From assembly GCA_003455605.1 (NCBI GenBank), contig DMQR01000153.1, forward strand, positions 599 to 10,723: a stretch of 10,125 bases of DNA. The letters are read 5' to 3'. This stretch comes from Cryomorphaceae bacterium (lineage in GTDB: Bacteria; Bacteroidota; Bacteroidia; Flavobacteriales; Schleiferiaceae). Below are positions 1 through 6,588 of the stretch, piece by piece. Below the pieces are notes generated by a model, which ran no database searches, was not told the origin of the DNA, and saw nothing but the letters and a program-made list of their open reading frames with translations. The number at the start of each line of letters is the position of its first letter. Position 1 is the stretch's first letter. The position numbers and the translations under genes were made by a program.

Positions 1-612
1 GGCACTTTGCAAAACGTCGGTATCGAAAACAGAGAAGAAACCTATGCTATGGAAGGGATTATAGATGATCATCCCGTCGAGCAAGACAAGATTCTGGATA
101 GGTGCACCACCTCGAATATATAATTGGCCCCCTTGATCTCCAGTGGTAACCACCCCCGGCAATACGGAAATGGCCTTCATCAAATCTGGATCTCCCCCTG
201 CGGAGAAGGTTTCGATCGCTTTAGGATTTAGATTGACTACTGCGGTATTCACCTTGACCTTTTTCTCTGCCCGCTCAATATTCAAGTCTACCGTATTCAG
301 CATTTGTGAACCTTCGTCTAGATAGACCTTGATGGTATTGGGTTTGTTTATGTAGATGCGCACCGTCTCACTTACGGTCTCATACCCCAAAAAGCTGACT
401 TTCACTTGGACTTCGCCTACAGGCAGGTCTGATAATTGAAAATAGCCGTCCAAATTTGTGATAGTTCCGCGGTCTTCCCCCTCTACTACGATATTGGCAT
501 AGGGAATGGGGGCACCGTTGCTTTTTTCATACACGAACCCTCGTAGCATCTGAGGCTGGGCATTAACTACAGTCGCTAAAAGCAAGGAAAATATGGTTAG
601 AAATCTCTTCAT
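1..612 (-). CDS. TonB-dependent receptor with carboxypeptidase-regulatory-like domain, N-terminal part (cut by window edge)
   Basis: An outer-membrane receptor that would import a ligand using TonB/ExbBD energy; only the first 204 codons are in the window and the frame is open to base 1. Translation from the ATG at 610-612 gives a signal peptide (MKRFLTIFSLLLLATVVNA, about residues 1-19), then a CarboxypepD_reg-like beta-sandwich (about 22-100, with GFVYEKSNGAPIPYANI, NLDGYFQLSDLPVG and VSFLGYE). A TonB plug domain follows, with LMKAISVLPGV, LYIRGGAPIQNLVLLDG and YNPFHSIGFFSVF, the standard plug signatures of Bacteroidota receptors. The beta-barrel is missing. It starts 21 bases after the holA stop on the same strand, so it may be read from the rlmH-holA transcript; I see no convincing promoter of its own. 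The ligand cannot be told from this part, and no SusD partner is visible. Confidence 0.93.
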   Translation of the reverse strand, partial: MKRFLTIFSLLLATVVNAQPQMLRGFVYEKSNGAPIPYANIVVEGEDRGTITNLDGYFQLSDLPVGEVQVKVSFLGYETVSETVRIYINKPNTIKVYLDEGSQMLNTVDLNIERAEKKVKVNTAVVNLNPKAIETFSAGGDPDLMKAISVLPGVVTTGDQGGQLYIRGGAPIQNLVLLDGMIIYNPFHSIGFFSVFDTDVLQSA

Positions 613-632
613 TTATTGGCCAAGGTACTGCG

Positions 633-1646
633 CTAAAGTACGCACTTGATGAGCCATTCTCTCAAATGTTCGTATTCATTTGCACTTGAGGGAATGACTC
701 CTTTACATTTTCTATCGAAAATGAGGAGTTCTTCTAGCATTATCAAGGCTTGTGTACCGCTGTAATGACGGGAAGCCTGTGCAAATTGTTTCAAGAAATA
801 GGGATGAATCTTCAGTGCGGAGGCGATGAATTTTTCCGGCTTACCCTTCATGCTGCGGTACTGTAGCAAGTTATTCACGAAATTAAACAAGATTCCTGTG
901 ATCATCTGTACTGGATGCTCCTTGGGGTTTTTACTGAAATAATGAACTATTTTAAATGCCTTGGCAGTATTGCGTTCGGCAATTGCAGCCACTAGCTCAA
1001 AGTTGTTATAGTCTTTACTAATACCAATATGACGTTCAATATCGTCAGCACTTAAATCGCGCCGATCGCCCATGGCTACATCGAGTTTTTCGACTTCTTT
1101 GTGCAACCTGCTCAAATCCGTACCCACCTGTTCGGCCATAGTGGCCACCACATTAGAGGAGCAGCGGAAGCCCTTAGCGCCTAATTCCTTTTCCAACCAT
1201 GGTATTACCTGGTAATCACGCAGGGGATCGCTTTCCAAAAACACGGTATTCGCTTTGATTGCTTTTCCGACCTTACTGCGCTTATCAAGCTTTTTATGCA
1301 TATACCCGAAGGCCAGCACTGTACTTGGCTGAGGCTGTTCTAAATAACTAACCAAAAGTTCCCAATCCGTCGCCTTTAAGTACTGTGCTTCTTTGACCAC
1401 AACTACGATGCGTTCGCTCATCATCGGAAAGCGCTTGGCCTCCTCGAGAATCTGTATCATATTCGTCTCTTTTGCGTACAATATGGTTTGGTTGAAATTG
1501 CGTTCAGATTCATTTAAGATTCCTTTCTCTATGAGTTGTAACAACTGTTGGGCATAGAACGGCTCCTCACCCGCGAAGAAATAAACGGGAGCATACTTGC
1601 CTGCTTTTAGGTCTTTGGCAATGCCATTAAAGCTATGTGCTCCCAT
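633..1646 (-). CDS. holA: DNA polymerase III, delta subunit
   Basis: The delta subunit of the clamp loader, which opens the beta sliding clamp during replication. At 337 residues it has the usual family length. The N-terminal AAA+-like domain begins with PVYFFAGEEPFYAQQ (about 20-34), the degenerate nucleotide-binding segment of HolA. RFPMMSERIVVVVKEAQYL (72-90) and the following YLEQPQPSTVLAFGY are the usual next strands. The middle region has the family signature GTDLSRLHKEVEKL (175-188), then DIERHIGISKDYNNFELVAAI (202-222). The C-terminal helical collar domain ends at LREWLIKCVL. The ATG shares its A with the rlmH stop (TAATG), pointing to translational coupling. The stop codon is TAG, which shows that TAG acts as a normal terminator in this genome. 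The family assignment is firm; the clamp-loader role comes from known family biology. Confidence 0.93.
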   Translation of the reverse strand: MGAHSFNGIAKDLKAGKYAPVYFFAGEEPFYAQQLLQLIEKGILNESERNFNQTILYAKETNMIQILEEAKRFPMMSERIVVVVKEAQYLKATDWELLVSYLEQPQPSTVLAFGYMHKKLDKRSKVGKAIKANTVFLESDPLRDYQVIPWLEKELGAKGFRCSSNVVATMAEQVGTDLSRLHKEVEKLDVAMGDRRDLSADDIERHIGISKDYNNFELVAAIAERNTAKAFKIVHYFSKNPKEHPVQMITGILFNFVNNLLQYRSMKGKPEKFIASALKIHPYFLKQFAQASRHYSGTQALIMLEELLIFDRKCKGVIPSSANEYEHLREWLIKCVL

Positions 1647-2119
1647 TAGTCATTGTGGTAGGGTTCGTTATTCAGTATGGTCATGCCGCGGTAGAGCTGT
1701 TCTAAAAATACAACACGGATTAATTGGTGTGAGGTGGTCATTTTACTCATGCTCAATTTTGATTGAGCAGTGGCGTACATACGCTCGGAAAAACCAAAGG
1801 CACCCCCGACCACAAATAACAGGCGCTTTGGCCCGCTATTCATCCATTTTTGTATTTGCGCTGCAAATCCACGACTGTGGTATTCTTTGCCCTTTTCGTC
1901 GAGCAATACAATAGCATCTCCCGGTTGGAAAAACTTGAGAAAAACCTCAGACTCGGCCTCTTTCAGAGCTTGTGGACTCAGCTTACCTCGACCTTTTACA
2001 TCCGGCAACTCGGCGTATTCAAAGGAGATATAGTGTTTTAGCCGCCCAATAAATAATTGGGCCCCTTCTCTAATGAATGGTTCAGAAGTTTTACCAATAA
2101 CCGTGAATACAATCTTCAT
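1646..2119 (-). CDS. rlmH: 23S rRNA (pseudouridine-1915-N3)-methyltransferase RlmH
   Basis: A SPOUT-class methyltransferase that methylates pseudouridine 1915 in helix 69 of 23S rRNA using S-adenosylmethionine. The ATG at 2117-2119 gives 157 residues, the usual RlmH size, starting MKIVFTVIGKT. An upstream in-frame ATG at 2170 would add 17 residues with no family counterpart and would leave only 5 bases to the divergent nadC, so I reject it. Visible signatures are LLDEKGKEYHSRGFA (72-86), the cofactor-binding trefoil-knot segment FVVGGAFGFSE (102-112), and LSMSKMTTSHQLIRVVFLEQ with YRG just after (122-145). The C-terminus is PYHND, matching the conserved PYH ending. It leads a minus-strand run into holA with a one-base overlap. 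Confidence 0.96.
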   Translation of the reverse strand: MKIVFTVIGKTSEPFIREGAQLFIGRLKHYISFEYAELPDVKGRGKLSPQALKEAESEVFLKFFQPGDAIVLLDEKGKEYHSRGFAAQIQKWMNSGPKRLLFVVGGAFGFSERMYATAQSKLSMSKMTTSHQLIRVVFLEQLYRGMTILNNEPYHND

Positions 2120-2127
2120 GTGCCCTG

Positions 2128-2159
2128 CAAAGATGCTAACTTGCACTGAGAACGCTAAA
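2128..2159 (-). promoter_or_regulatory. Possible Bacteroidota-type promoter for rlmH-holA
   Basis: On the minus strand, TTTA (2159-2156) is followed 20 bases later by CATCTTTG (2135-2128). The Bacteroidota housekeeping consensus is TTTG, 17-23 bases, then TAnnTTTG, so each box has one mismatch and the spacing fits. The -7 box lies only 8 bases before the rlmH ATG, so the mRNA would have a very short leader. It is a weak call based on pattern alone. Confidence 0.25.
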
Positions 2160-2175
2160 GGAATCCCCAAAGAAT

Positions 2176-3039
2176 ATGACTGCGAAAGAAGATTTTGTAC
2201 CCAATTTCTCTTTGCTAGACCCCCAAATCGAATTTGCCATCGCCGAAGATATTGGTGATGGGGACCATAGCGCCCTTAGTTGTTTATCTACCAAAAGCCA
2301 GGGAAGGATTAAACTACTCATGAAGGAGGATGGCATCATTGCCGGCATCGCCTTAGCTGAATACATTTTCCAAAAAATCGATACTACGGCGAATTTTGAT
2401 GCCGTTGCAAAAGACGGACAGTGGGTGACCGCCGGCTCTATAGTTTTCACCGTGAAGGGCAATACCATTAAACTCCTACAGAGCGAACGCCTCGTGCTCA
2501 ACTACATGCAGCGCCTTTCAGGGATCGCCACCAAAACGCACCACATGGTTCAGCTCATTAGGCATACCTCGAGCCGGCTATTGGATACCCGAAAGACTAC
2601 ACCAGGATTGAGAGTGTTAGAGAAATGGGCCGTACGTCTCGGGGGCGGACATAACCACCGCATGGGTTTACATGATATGGTAATGCTCAAGGACAACCAT
2701 ATTGATTTCGCAGGTGGCATCGGACCAGCTGTGGCCCAAGTACGTCAATACCTCAGGGAGCAGCAAAAAGAATTGGCTATAGAAGTAGAAACGCGTAATA
2801 TTCAGGAAGTTCAGGAAGCCTTGGCAGTCAAAGTAGACCGAATTATGTTGGATAATTTCGATATTGCCACCACCAAAGAAGCCGTCGCCCTAATCGGTGG
2901 TCACTGCGAAGTCGAAAGTTCCGGTGGAATCACAGAGCGCACCCTAATCTCTTTTGCAGAATGTGGTGTAGATTACATCAGTGTTGGTGCTCTAACACAC
3001 CATATTAAAGGGTTAGATATGAGCCTAAAAGCATATTAA
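2176..3039 (+). CDS. nadC: Nicotinate-nucleotide pyrophosphorylase (quinolinate phosphoribosyltransferase)
   Basis: Converts quinolinate and PRPP to nicotinate mononucleotide, CO2 and pyrophosphate in de novo NAD synthesis (cytosol). At 287 residues it has the usual length. The N-terminal domain has the family opening AIAEDIGDGDHSA (21-33) and the SERLVLNYMQRLSGIAT segment (103-119). The PRPP/quinolinate-binding barrel shows LLDTRKTTPGLR (135-146), K150, RLGGGHNHRMGLHDMVMLKD (154-173), ETRNIQEVQEAL, RIMLDNF, EVESSGGIT (245-253) and the closing GVDYISVGALTHH (264-276). All the basic substrate-binding residues of the family appear to be present. It is transcribed divergently from rlmH across a short gap and is followed two bases after its stop by the YihY-family gene. 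No nadA or nadB is in the window. Confidence 0.96.
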   Translation: MTAKEDFVPNFSLLDPQIEFAIAEDIGDGDHSALSCLSTKSQGRIKLLMKEDGIIAGIALAEYIFQKIDTTANFDAVAKDGQWVTAGSIVFTVKGNTIKLLQSERLVLNYMQRLSGIATKTHHMVQLIRHTSSRLLDTRKTTPGLRVLEKWAVRLGGGHNHRMGLHDMVMLKDNHIDFAGGIGPAVAQVRQYLREQQKELAIEVETRNIQEVQEALAVKVDRIMLDNFDIATTKEAVALIGGHCEVESSGGITERTLISFAECGVDYISVGALTHHIKGLDMSLKAY

Positions 3040-3041
3040 AC

Positions 3042-3956
3042 ATGGGAAAGCTGGGCCAAAAGATTAAACAAATACTCTCCTCGGTGAAACCGCCATTCTT
3101 CGACGGTCTTACCTTATGGGATGTGCTAACATTCTTTTTCCGGGGGATTTACGAAGGCGCCATTTCCTCGCGTGCCGGTTCAGTAAGCTTTAGTTTCTTC
3201 CTTGCCCTTTTCCCAGGCATCATATTCATCTTTACCTTAATTGCCTATCTTCCCCTCGATATTTTCCAGGACGAACTTTTCGAATTATTGGCGACCGTCC
3301 TTCCACCGAGCACCCACGACATGGCTTTCGAAGCCATTGAAGATATCCTGACCATCAAAAGAGGTGGCCTTTTATCAATCACCTTTGTGGCCGCGCTAAT
3401 CTTTGCTACAAATGGAACATTAAGCCTAATCGCAAACCTTGGTATCTCTTACCATAATATCAATGTAAAACGATTTTGGTCGCAGTATTTCAGCGCATTC
3501 CTACTGACTATTTTCCTAACCTTATTAATCCTCATCGCCATTATAGCACTAATATTTTCTCAAGGATTCACAGGGTGGTTGGCACAGCAAGGGTATTTGA
3601 CAGAATACACCTCAGACATTATCGGGTGGGCTAGATTACTCGTGCTGCTCACAGCTACCCTCCTAGGTATCTCTATTGTTTACAACTACGGACCCGTACG
3701 CCGTCGCGATTGGCAATTTATCAGCCCGGGAAGTATCCTCGCTACTATTCTAATTATAACATCGTCACAAGGCTTTAGTTACTACGTTGAAAATTTCTCT
3801 ACTTACAACAAGTTCTATGGCTCAATAGGAACCCTCCTGATTATGTTGTTGTGGATCTATGTAAACGCCTTCGGATTAATTATCGGGTTCGAATTGAACG
3901 CGAGTATTTCGGGGGCCCAATTAGAAAAGGGTAACGGTAACAACACCTCATCATGA
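3042..3956 (+). CDS. YihY/BrkB-family integral membrane protein
   Basis: A polytopic inner-membrane protein of the YihY/virulence factor BrkB family, once mis-described as ribonuclease BN; the molecular function is not settled. At 304 residues it has the usual size. Hydrophobic segments lie at about 49-70, 109-133, 150-173, 194-216, 228-247 and 260-284, the expected six. Family motifs are visible: RAGSVSFSFFLALFPGIIF before and in the first span, GTLSLIANLGISYH around the second, YNYGPVRRRDWQFISPGS (214-231) before the fifth, and TYNKFYGSIGTLLIMLLWIY (254-273), with FGLIIGFELNA just after. The tail GAQLEKGNGNNTSS is polar. The start ATG lies two bases after the nadC stop, so the two are almost certainly cotranscribed; the pairing suggests chromosomal neighbourhood rather than a shared pathway. 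The TGA stop overlaps an ATG (ATGA) that opens a tiny ORF. Confidence 0.92.
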   Translation: MGKLGQKIKQILSSVKPPFFDGLTLWDVLTFFFRGIYEGAISSRAGSVSFSFFLALFPGIIFIFTLIAYLPLDIFQDELFELLATVLPPSTHDMAFEAIEDILTIKRGGLLSITFVAALIFATNGTLSLIANLGISYHNINVKRFWSQYFSAFLLTIFLTLLILIAIIALIFSQGFTGWLAQQGYLTEYTSDIIGWARLLVLLTATLLGISIVYNYGPVRRRDWQFISPGSILATILIITSSQGFSYYVENFSTYNKFYGSIGTLLIMLLWIYVNAFGLIIGFELNASISGAQLEKGNGNNTSS

Positions 3957-4015
3957 AATGGAAAGACCTAGGCTATGTACTCGGTATTACTTGGTTGGGA
4001 AGATTTACTACCTAG
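3953..4015 (+). CDS. Possible 20-residue ORF or gene remnant overlapping the YihY-family stop
   Basis: An ATG overlaps the preceding TGA stop (ATGA, the classic coupling arrangement) and opens 20 codons, translated MKWKDLGYVLGITWLGRFTT, ended by TAG at 4013-4015. The peptide has a short hydrophobic stretch but no motif I recognise. It could be a real coupled small protein, the start of a gene that has decayed, or chance. The transcription terminator begins 29 bases after its stop, so no longer gene follows. Confidence 0.2.
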   Translation: MKWKDLGYVLGITWLGRFTT

Positions 4016-4044
4016 ACCCAATCTTAACTAGAATTACATGGAAC

Positions 4045-4076
4045 AAAAAACCCGATCCTCCGGGCTCGGGTTTTTT
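4045..4076. terminator. Bidirectional intrinsic terminator between convergent genes
   Basis: An 11-base perfect inverted repeat: AAAAAACCCGA at 4045-4055 pairs with TCGGGTTTTTT at 4066-4076 around a 10-base loop. The A6 and T6 arms give a U-tract when read from either strand. It lies between the plus-strand nadC/YihY unit and the minus-strand LamG gene, so it can end both transcripts. Confidence 0.88.
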
Positions 4077-4094
4077 AGGTGCTTAAATTTTTCA

Positions 4095-5372
4095 TTACCT
4101 CATAAGCGAGAACTGCTGGTATTTAACATATTGCATACCCTCATTATCTCGATAATTGATTTGAGCGATGTAAACCCCTTCAGTACACTGACGGTTTTCA
4201 AATGATCCATCCCATCCTGTATTAATGTCTTTACTGTGGAAGAGTATGTTTCCATCTCTATTGTACACCTGCATTTCGAAATAACTAATAGCATTCGCCT
4301 TGACGATGTAATAATCATTCTTGGTATCACCGTTTGGTGTAAAAGCCGTAGGCGCAAACACCGCAGCTACATCGCGTGGATCCTTCACCGTATCACAATC
4401 TGCGATTTCTACACTGAAGGTATCTGTACACAAGTATTTACAATAACCTGCTTCCACAACTACCGTATCTGCCTTGAGGAAGGATTTCTGGTAATTCGCT
4501 CCATTTTGAGTATTACCGGAAGTGTTGGTCCAAGTGTAGGCAAAGTTGAAGGTCATTGATGGACCACCTGCTTGGTTCACGGAAGGAACTGAAGTCCCAG
4601 TAGGAGCCGAAATACCGCCTGCACAGTCGTACCAGTCATCGGCATTGCTTAACTCGTTGAAATCAAAGTTCACTGCCAAGGTTGGGAAAGAAGATGGGTT
4701 TAAGTGTGTACTCATGTATGTGGCAATATCTCCACTTGAACGCGATTCCGACCAAATGCGGAATTCATCTATTTCGCCATTCAAATAAGTAGCATTTCCT
4801 GTGGTTGGTGAAACACCATAACCCAAGGTAATATCACCTGTATGAGAGATATCTCCCCCGACATTCAAAGTCTTCTGCGTTTCATATCCCCCATCTATAT
4901 ACAGGGTTGTAACTCCTCCTCGACTCCATGTTACTGCTATATGGTGCCAGCCTCCATCATCAATTTGACTAATAGTACCAAACATGGAATCATAGTTCCC
5001 TAATTGATCTCTTGCAGCAAATCCTACAGTGCCAGATCCATTCTTCCAGATTGCCCATCCTATACTAGAAGTGTTCCTGTTAACCGCCAAGTATTCTAAA
5101 TTTGACATATCGTTGGTCAATACCCAAAACTCAATAGAGAAACTAGTAGTACCTATATTGAAAGCGGGGTTATTCGGAATCTCTAAATATTCGGAAGATC
5201 CATTGAAGTCTAAAGAGTTATTCAATATCGTCGAGCGCGATGCACTTACCTGTACGATATCGTCTGGACAGACAATAAAGTTATCTTGATCTATCGAAAC
5301 AGTCATGATCTGCTGACCAAACAATGCCGGTGCAAATGCCGTAAGTAGGAATAATAAGCGGTACTTCATCAT
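4095..5372 (-). CDS. Secreted LamG-domain protein with type IX secretion (type B) C-terminal sorting domain
   Basis: Probably exported by Sec and then released or attached at the surface through the type IX system; the binding target is unknown. The chosen start is the MM pair at 5372-5367 (425 residues): it puts a good signal peptide first (KYRLLFLLTAFAPALFG, about 3-19), whereas the upstream in-frame start at 5408 would add 12 residues and run into the preceding gene. An Ig-like strand (FIVCPDDIVQVSAS, 32-45) is followed by a LamG/concanavalin-A-like jelly-roll (about 53-215: SLDFNGSSEYLEIPN, FSIEFWV, GGWHHIAVTWS, TTLYIDG, LNGEIDEFRIWSESRS). A second Ig-like part follows (FAYTWTNTSG to FSVEIADC, about 277-326). 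The last 85 or so residues, FAPTAFTPNGDTKNDYY, FEMQVYNRDGNILF, WDGSFE, GVYIAQINYRD, match the gliding-motility-associated/CHU_C sorting domain. It lies 25 bases downstream of the decarboxylase-like gene. Confidence 0.88.
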   Translation of the reverse strand: MMKYRLLFLLTAFAPALFGQQIMTVSIDQDNFIVCPDDIVQVSASRSTILNNSLDFNGSSEYLEIPNNPAFNIGTTSFSIEFWVLTNDMSNLEYLAVNRNTSSIGWAIWKNGSGTVGFAARDQLGNYDSMFGTISQIDDGGWHHIAVTWSRGGVTTLYIDGGYETQKTLNVGGDISHTGDITLGYGVSPTTGNATYLNGEIDEFRIWSESRSSGDIATYMSTHLNPSSFPTLAVNFDFNELSNADDWYDCAGGISAPTGTSVPSVNQAGGPSMTFNFAYTWTNTSGNTQNGANYQKSFLKADTVVVEAGYCKYLCTDTFSVEIADCDTVKDPRDVAAVFAPTAFTPNGDTKNDYYIVKANAISYFEMQVYNRDGNILFHSKDINTGWDGSFENRQCTEGVYIAQINYRDNEGMQYVKYQQFSLMR

Positions 5373-5386
5373 TAATGCTTGTGTTC

Positions 5387-5394
5387 CAAAAATA
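5387..5394 (-). promoter_or_regulatory. Candidate -7 promoter box upstream of the LamG gene
   Basis: The minus strand reads TATTTTTG here, a full match to the Bacteroidota -7 consensus TAnnTTTG, 14 bases before the LamG start. I see no clear TTTG at the -33 position, so the call rests on one box. The same octamer occurs before the PLP-enzyme operon. If real, the LamG gene can be transcribed independently of the upstream genes. Confidence 0.3.
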
Positions 5395-5397
5395 AGA

Positions 5398-6102
5398 TTA
5401 AAAACCAATAGTTAACCTATTGCTCCACTTTACCATTGAATTTCCGTCCCAGGCCCATGTTGCCGGGAGTGTTCGCGAGCAATGACGCGACCACAATGCA
5501 TAGGTATTGGCTCCGGTATGATCAATAAATAAGTACTGTCCTTCTTGAAGCACAGTCGGTAGTTGGATGCCATGGGCTAAATAATCTCCAGCAAAGCATA
5601 ATGGTCCGGCGATATCATATACCTTGTCCATACCCTGCACTTGTGTTGCATCACCATTCCAAACCGTCATGGGAAAGGAACGTGCCTTCGTGTAGACATC
5701 ACGCATGAAGAAATCGGCCCCTAGATGAATAAACACCTTATTTGGTGTAAGAACATATTCGATGACACTTAGCGCAAAACCTGCTTCGGCCTGGACCCAC
5801 TGTCCAAATTCGGTGACGAGCAGGTAGCCAGATCCTCTGAAGACCTCAGCAACAATTTGACCATAGGCTTCCATCTGCGTCTTGGACCCTAGAGATTCCG
5901 TAGGTAAACCGCCTCCAATATCGAGGACCTTGATTTTACCCGGAGCCTCGGTATTGATGGTATCCGCAATGCGCTTGAGCTCTTTCAAGGCACCGCGCTG
6001 TATATTCAGATTCTTCATTTGGGAGCCGCTGTGCATGTGCAAAGCCCGAACTGGGTAGCGCAGAGCCGCGTCCACAATGTGCTCCTTCATATCAACAGGC
6101 AC
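5398..6102 (-). CDS. C-terminal fragment of the interrupted PLP decarboxylase-like protein
   Basis: The open part after the TAG, 234 codons if reinitiated at the GTG (6100-6102); an ATG four codons later (6088-6090) is the other option. Neither has a strong ribosome-binding site, though GAGAG lies about 8 bases before the GTG. This part holds the PLP-phosphate glycine loop and the C-terminal beta domain with the GPLC cysteine, but lacks the Schiff-base lysine. On its own it should not catalyse anything. It keeps good family similarity to its last codons, with no further stops, which argues that the interruption is very recent or not real in the cell. Confidence 0.6.
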   Translation of the reverse strand: MPVDMKEHIVDAALRYPVRALHMHSGSQMKNLNIQRGALKELKRIADTINTEAPGKIKVLDIGGGLPTESLGSKTQMEAYGQIVAEVFRGSGYLLVTEFGQWVQAEAGFALSVIEYVLTPNKVFIHLGADFFMRDVYTKARSFPMTVWNGDATQVQGMDKVYDIAGPLCFAGDYLAHGIQLPTVLQEGQYLFIDHTGANTYALWSRHCSRTLPATWAWDGNSMVKWSNRLTIGF

Positions 6103-6108
6103 ACCAAA

Positions 6109-6588
6109 CTAACTCTCATTTTTACTAACATCATAGAGATCGGGTGCCCCCGTGTGCACCTGTGGATTGATGCGAATGCCTAATATTCCTTGGAAATCAG
6201 CATCAAATCGGTCCAATTCTTCCAGCGAATTCACATTTGCCAATATTCCAGGAAACGATGAAATTTCACGAATCTCGTTACGTGTTTTTACGGGGGAATC
6301 AAAGATAATTTGGGCTGGTGAACAACCCGCTGCCAAAGCCATGCGCACCTCTTCAATGGAGGCAGCCTCTAAACCAAAACCTTGAGATACGAGGAATTCG
6401 AGCATCTTTGGATGAGGATTTGTCTTGATAGCAATGCTATGCTGCACTCCTTCTGGGAAGGCATCCTCTAAATGGCGTAGTCTAGAGGTTAAGGCCCGGA
6501 GGTTCACACCTATGACGGCAGTATCTTCTGCTCCTAATTTTGGAAGCATATCCGTCATAATGCGTGCTATTTCCTCGGTTTGAATCAC
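6109..6588 (-). CDS. N-terminal fragment of the interrupted PLP decarboxylase-like protein
   Basis: The part before the TAG, 159 residues from the GTG at 6586-6588. It contains the first strands of the alanine-racemase-type barrel, the PLP lysine (K55 in AIKTNP), FGLEAASIEEVRMAL (71-85) and IRINPQVHTG (139-148), and ends at KNES in mid-barrel. A truncated barrel lacking the phosphate-binding loop is unlikely to fold or bind PLP. The GTG start is coupled to the preceding gene by a four-base GTGA overlap. Confidence 0.6.
   Translation of the reverse strand: MIQTEEIARIMTDMLPKLGAEDTAVIGVNLRALTSRLRHLEDAFPEGVQHSIAIKTNPHPKMLEFLVSQGFGLEAASIEEVRMALAAGCSPAQIIFDSPVKTRNEIREISSFPGILANVNSLEELDRFDADFQGILGIRINPQVHTGAPDLYDVSKNES

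Larger units (their letters stand above)
5398..6588 (-). pseudogene. PLP-dependent decarboxylase-like gene (Orn/DAP/Arg decarboxylase 2 family), interrupted by an in-frame TAG
   Basis: Across 6588-5398 the frame encodes one fold-type III (alanine-racemase fold) PLP enzyme of 395 residues plus a TAG at codon 160 (6109-6111). There is no frameshift: reading on gives NES, stop, FGVPVDMKEH. Relatives have SKFG at this point, so an AAG to TAG change (one base) explains it. Family landmarks run through both halves: Schiff-base Lys55 in SIAIKTNP, FDSPVKT (96-102), HMHSGSQ (184-190), glycine-rich DIGGG (223-227), GPLC with candidate catalytic Cys331, and Asp335. Some usual residues differ: EPGR is EFGQ (260-263), the acidic residue after the Cys is Phe332, and GAYT is GANT. 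The start is GTG overlapping the upstream stop (GTGA); ATG at codon 11 is an alternative. The substrate is unknown. Sequencing error or readthrough remain possible. Confidence 0.8.

Noticed and set aside
2120..2170. 17-residue N-terminal extension of RlmH from an upstream in-frame ATG
   Set aside because: The family starts at MKIV; the extension would occupy nearly all of the gap to nadC and has no counterpart in known RlmH proteins.
2136..2501. 121-codon minus-strand open frame inside nadC
   Set aside because: It lies fully opposite a well-conserved enzyme, has no recognisable motif, and its composition is what antisense of nadC gives.
5373..5408. 12-residue extension of the LamG protein (start at 5408)
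   Set aside because: It would overlap the end of the decarboxylase-like gene and push the signal peptide inward; the MM start gives a clean signal peptide.
6109..6111. Pyrrolysine or genome-wide TAG reassignment
   Set aside because: No pyl genes are seen, the family residue here is an ordinary lysine away from the catalytic site, and holA ends at TAG at its normal length.
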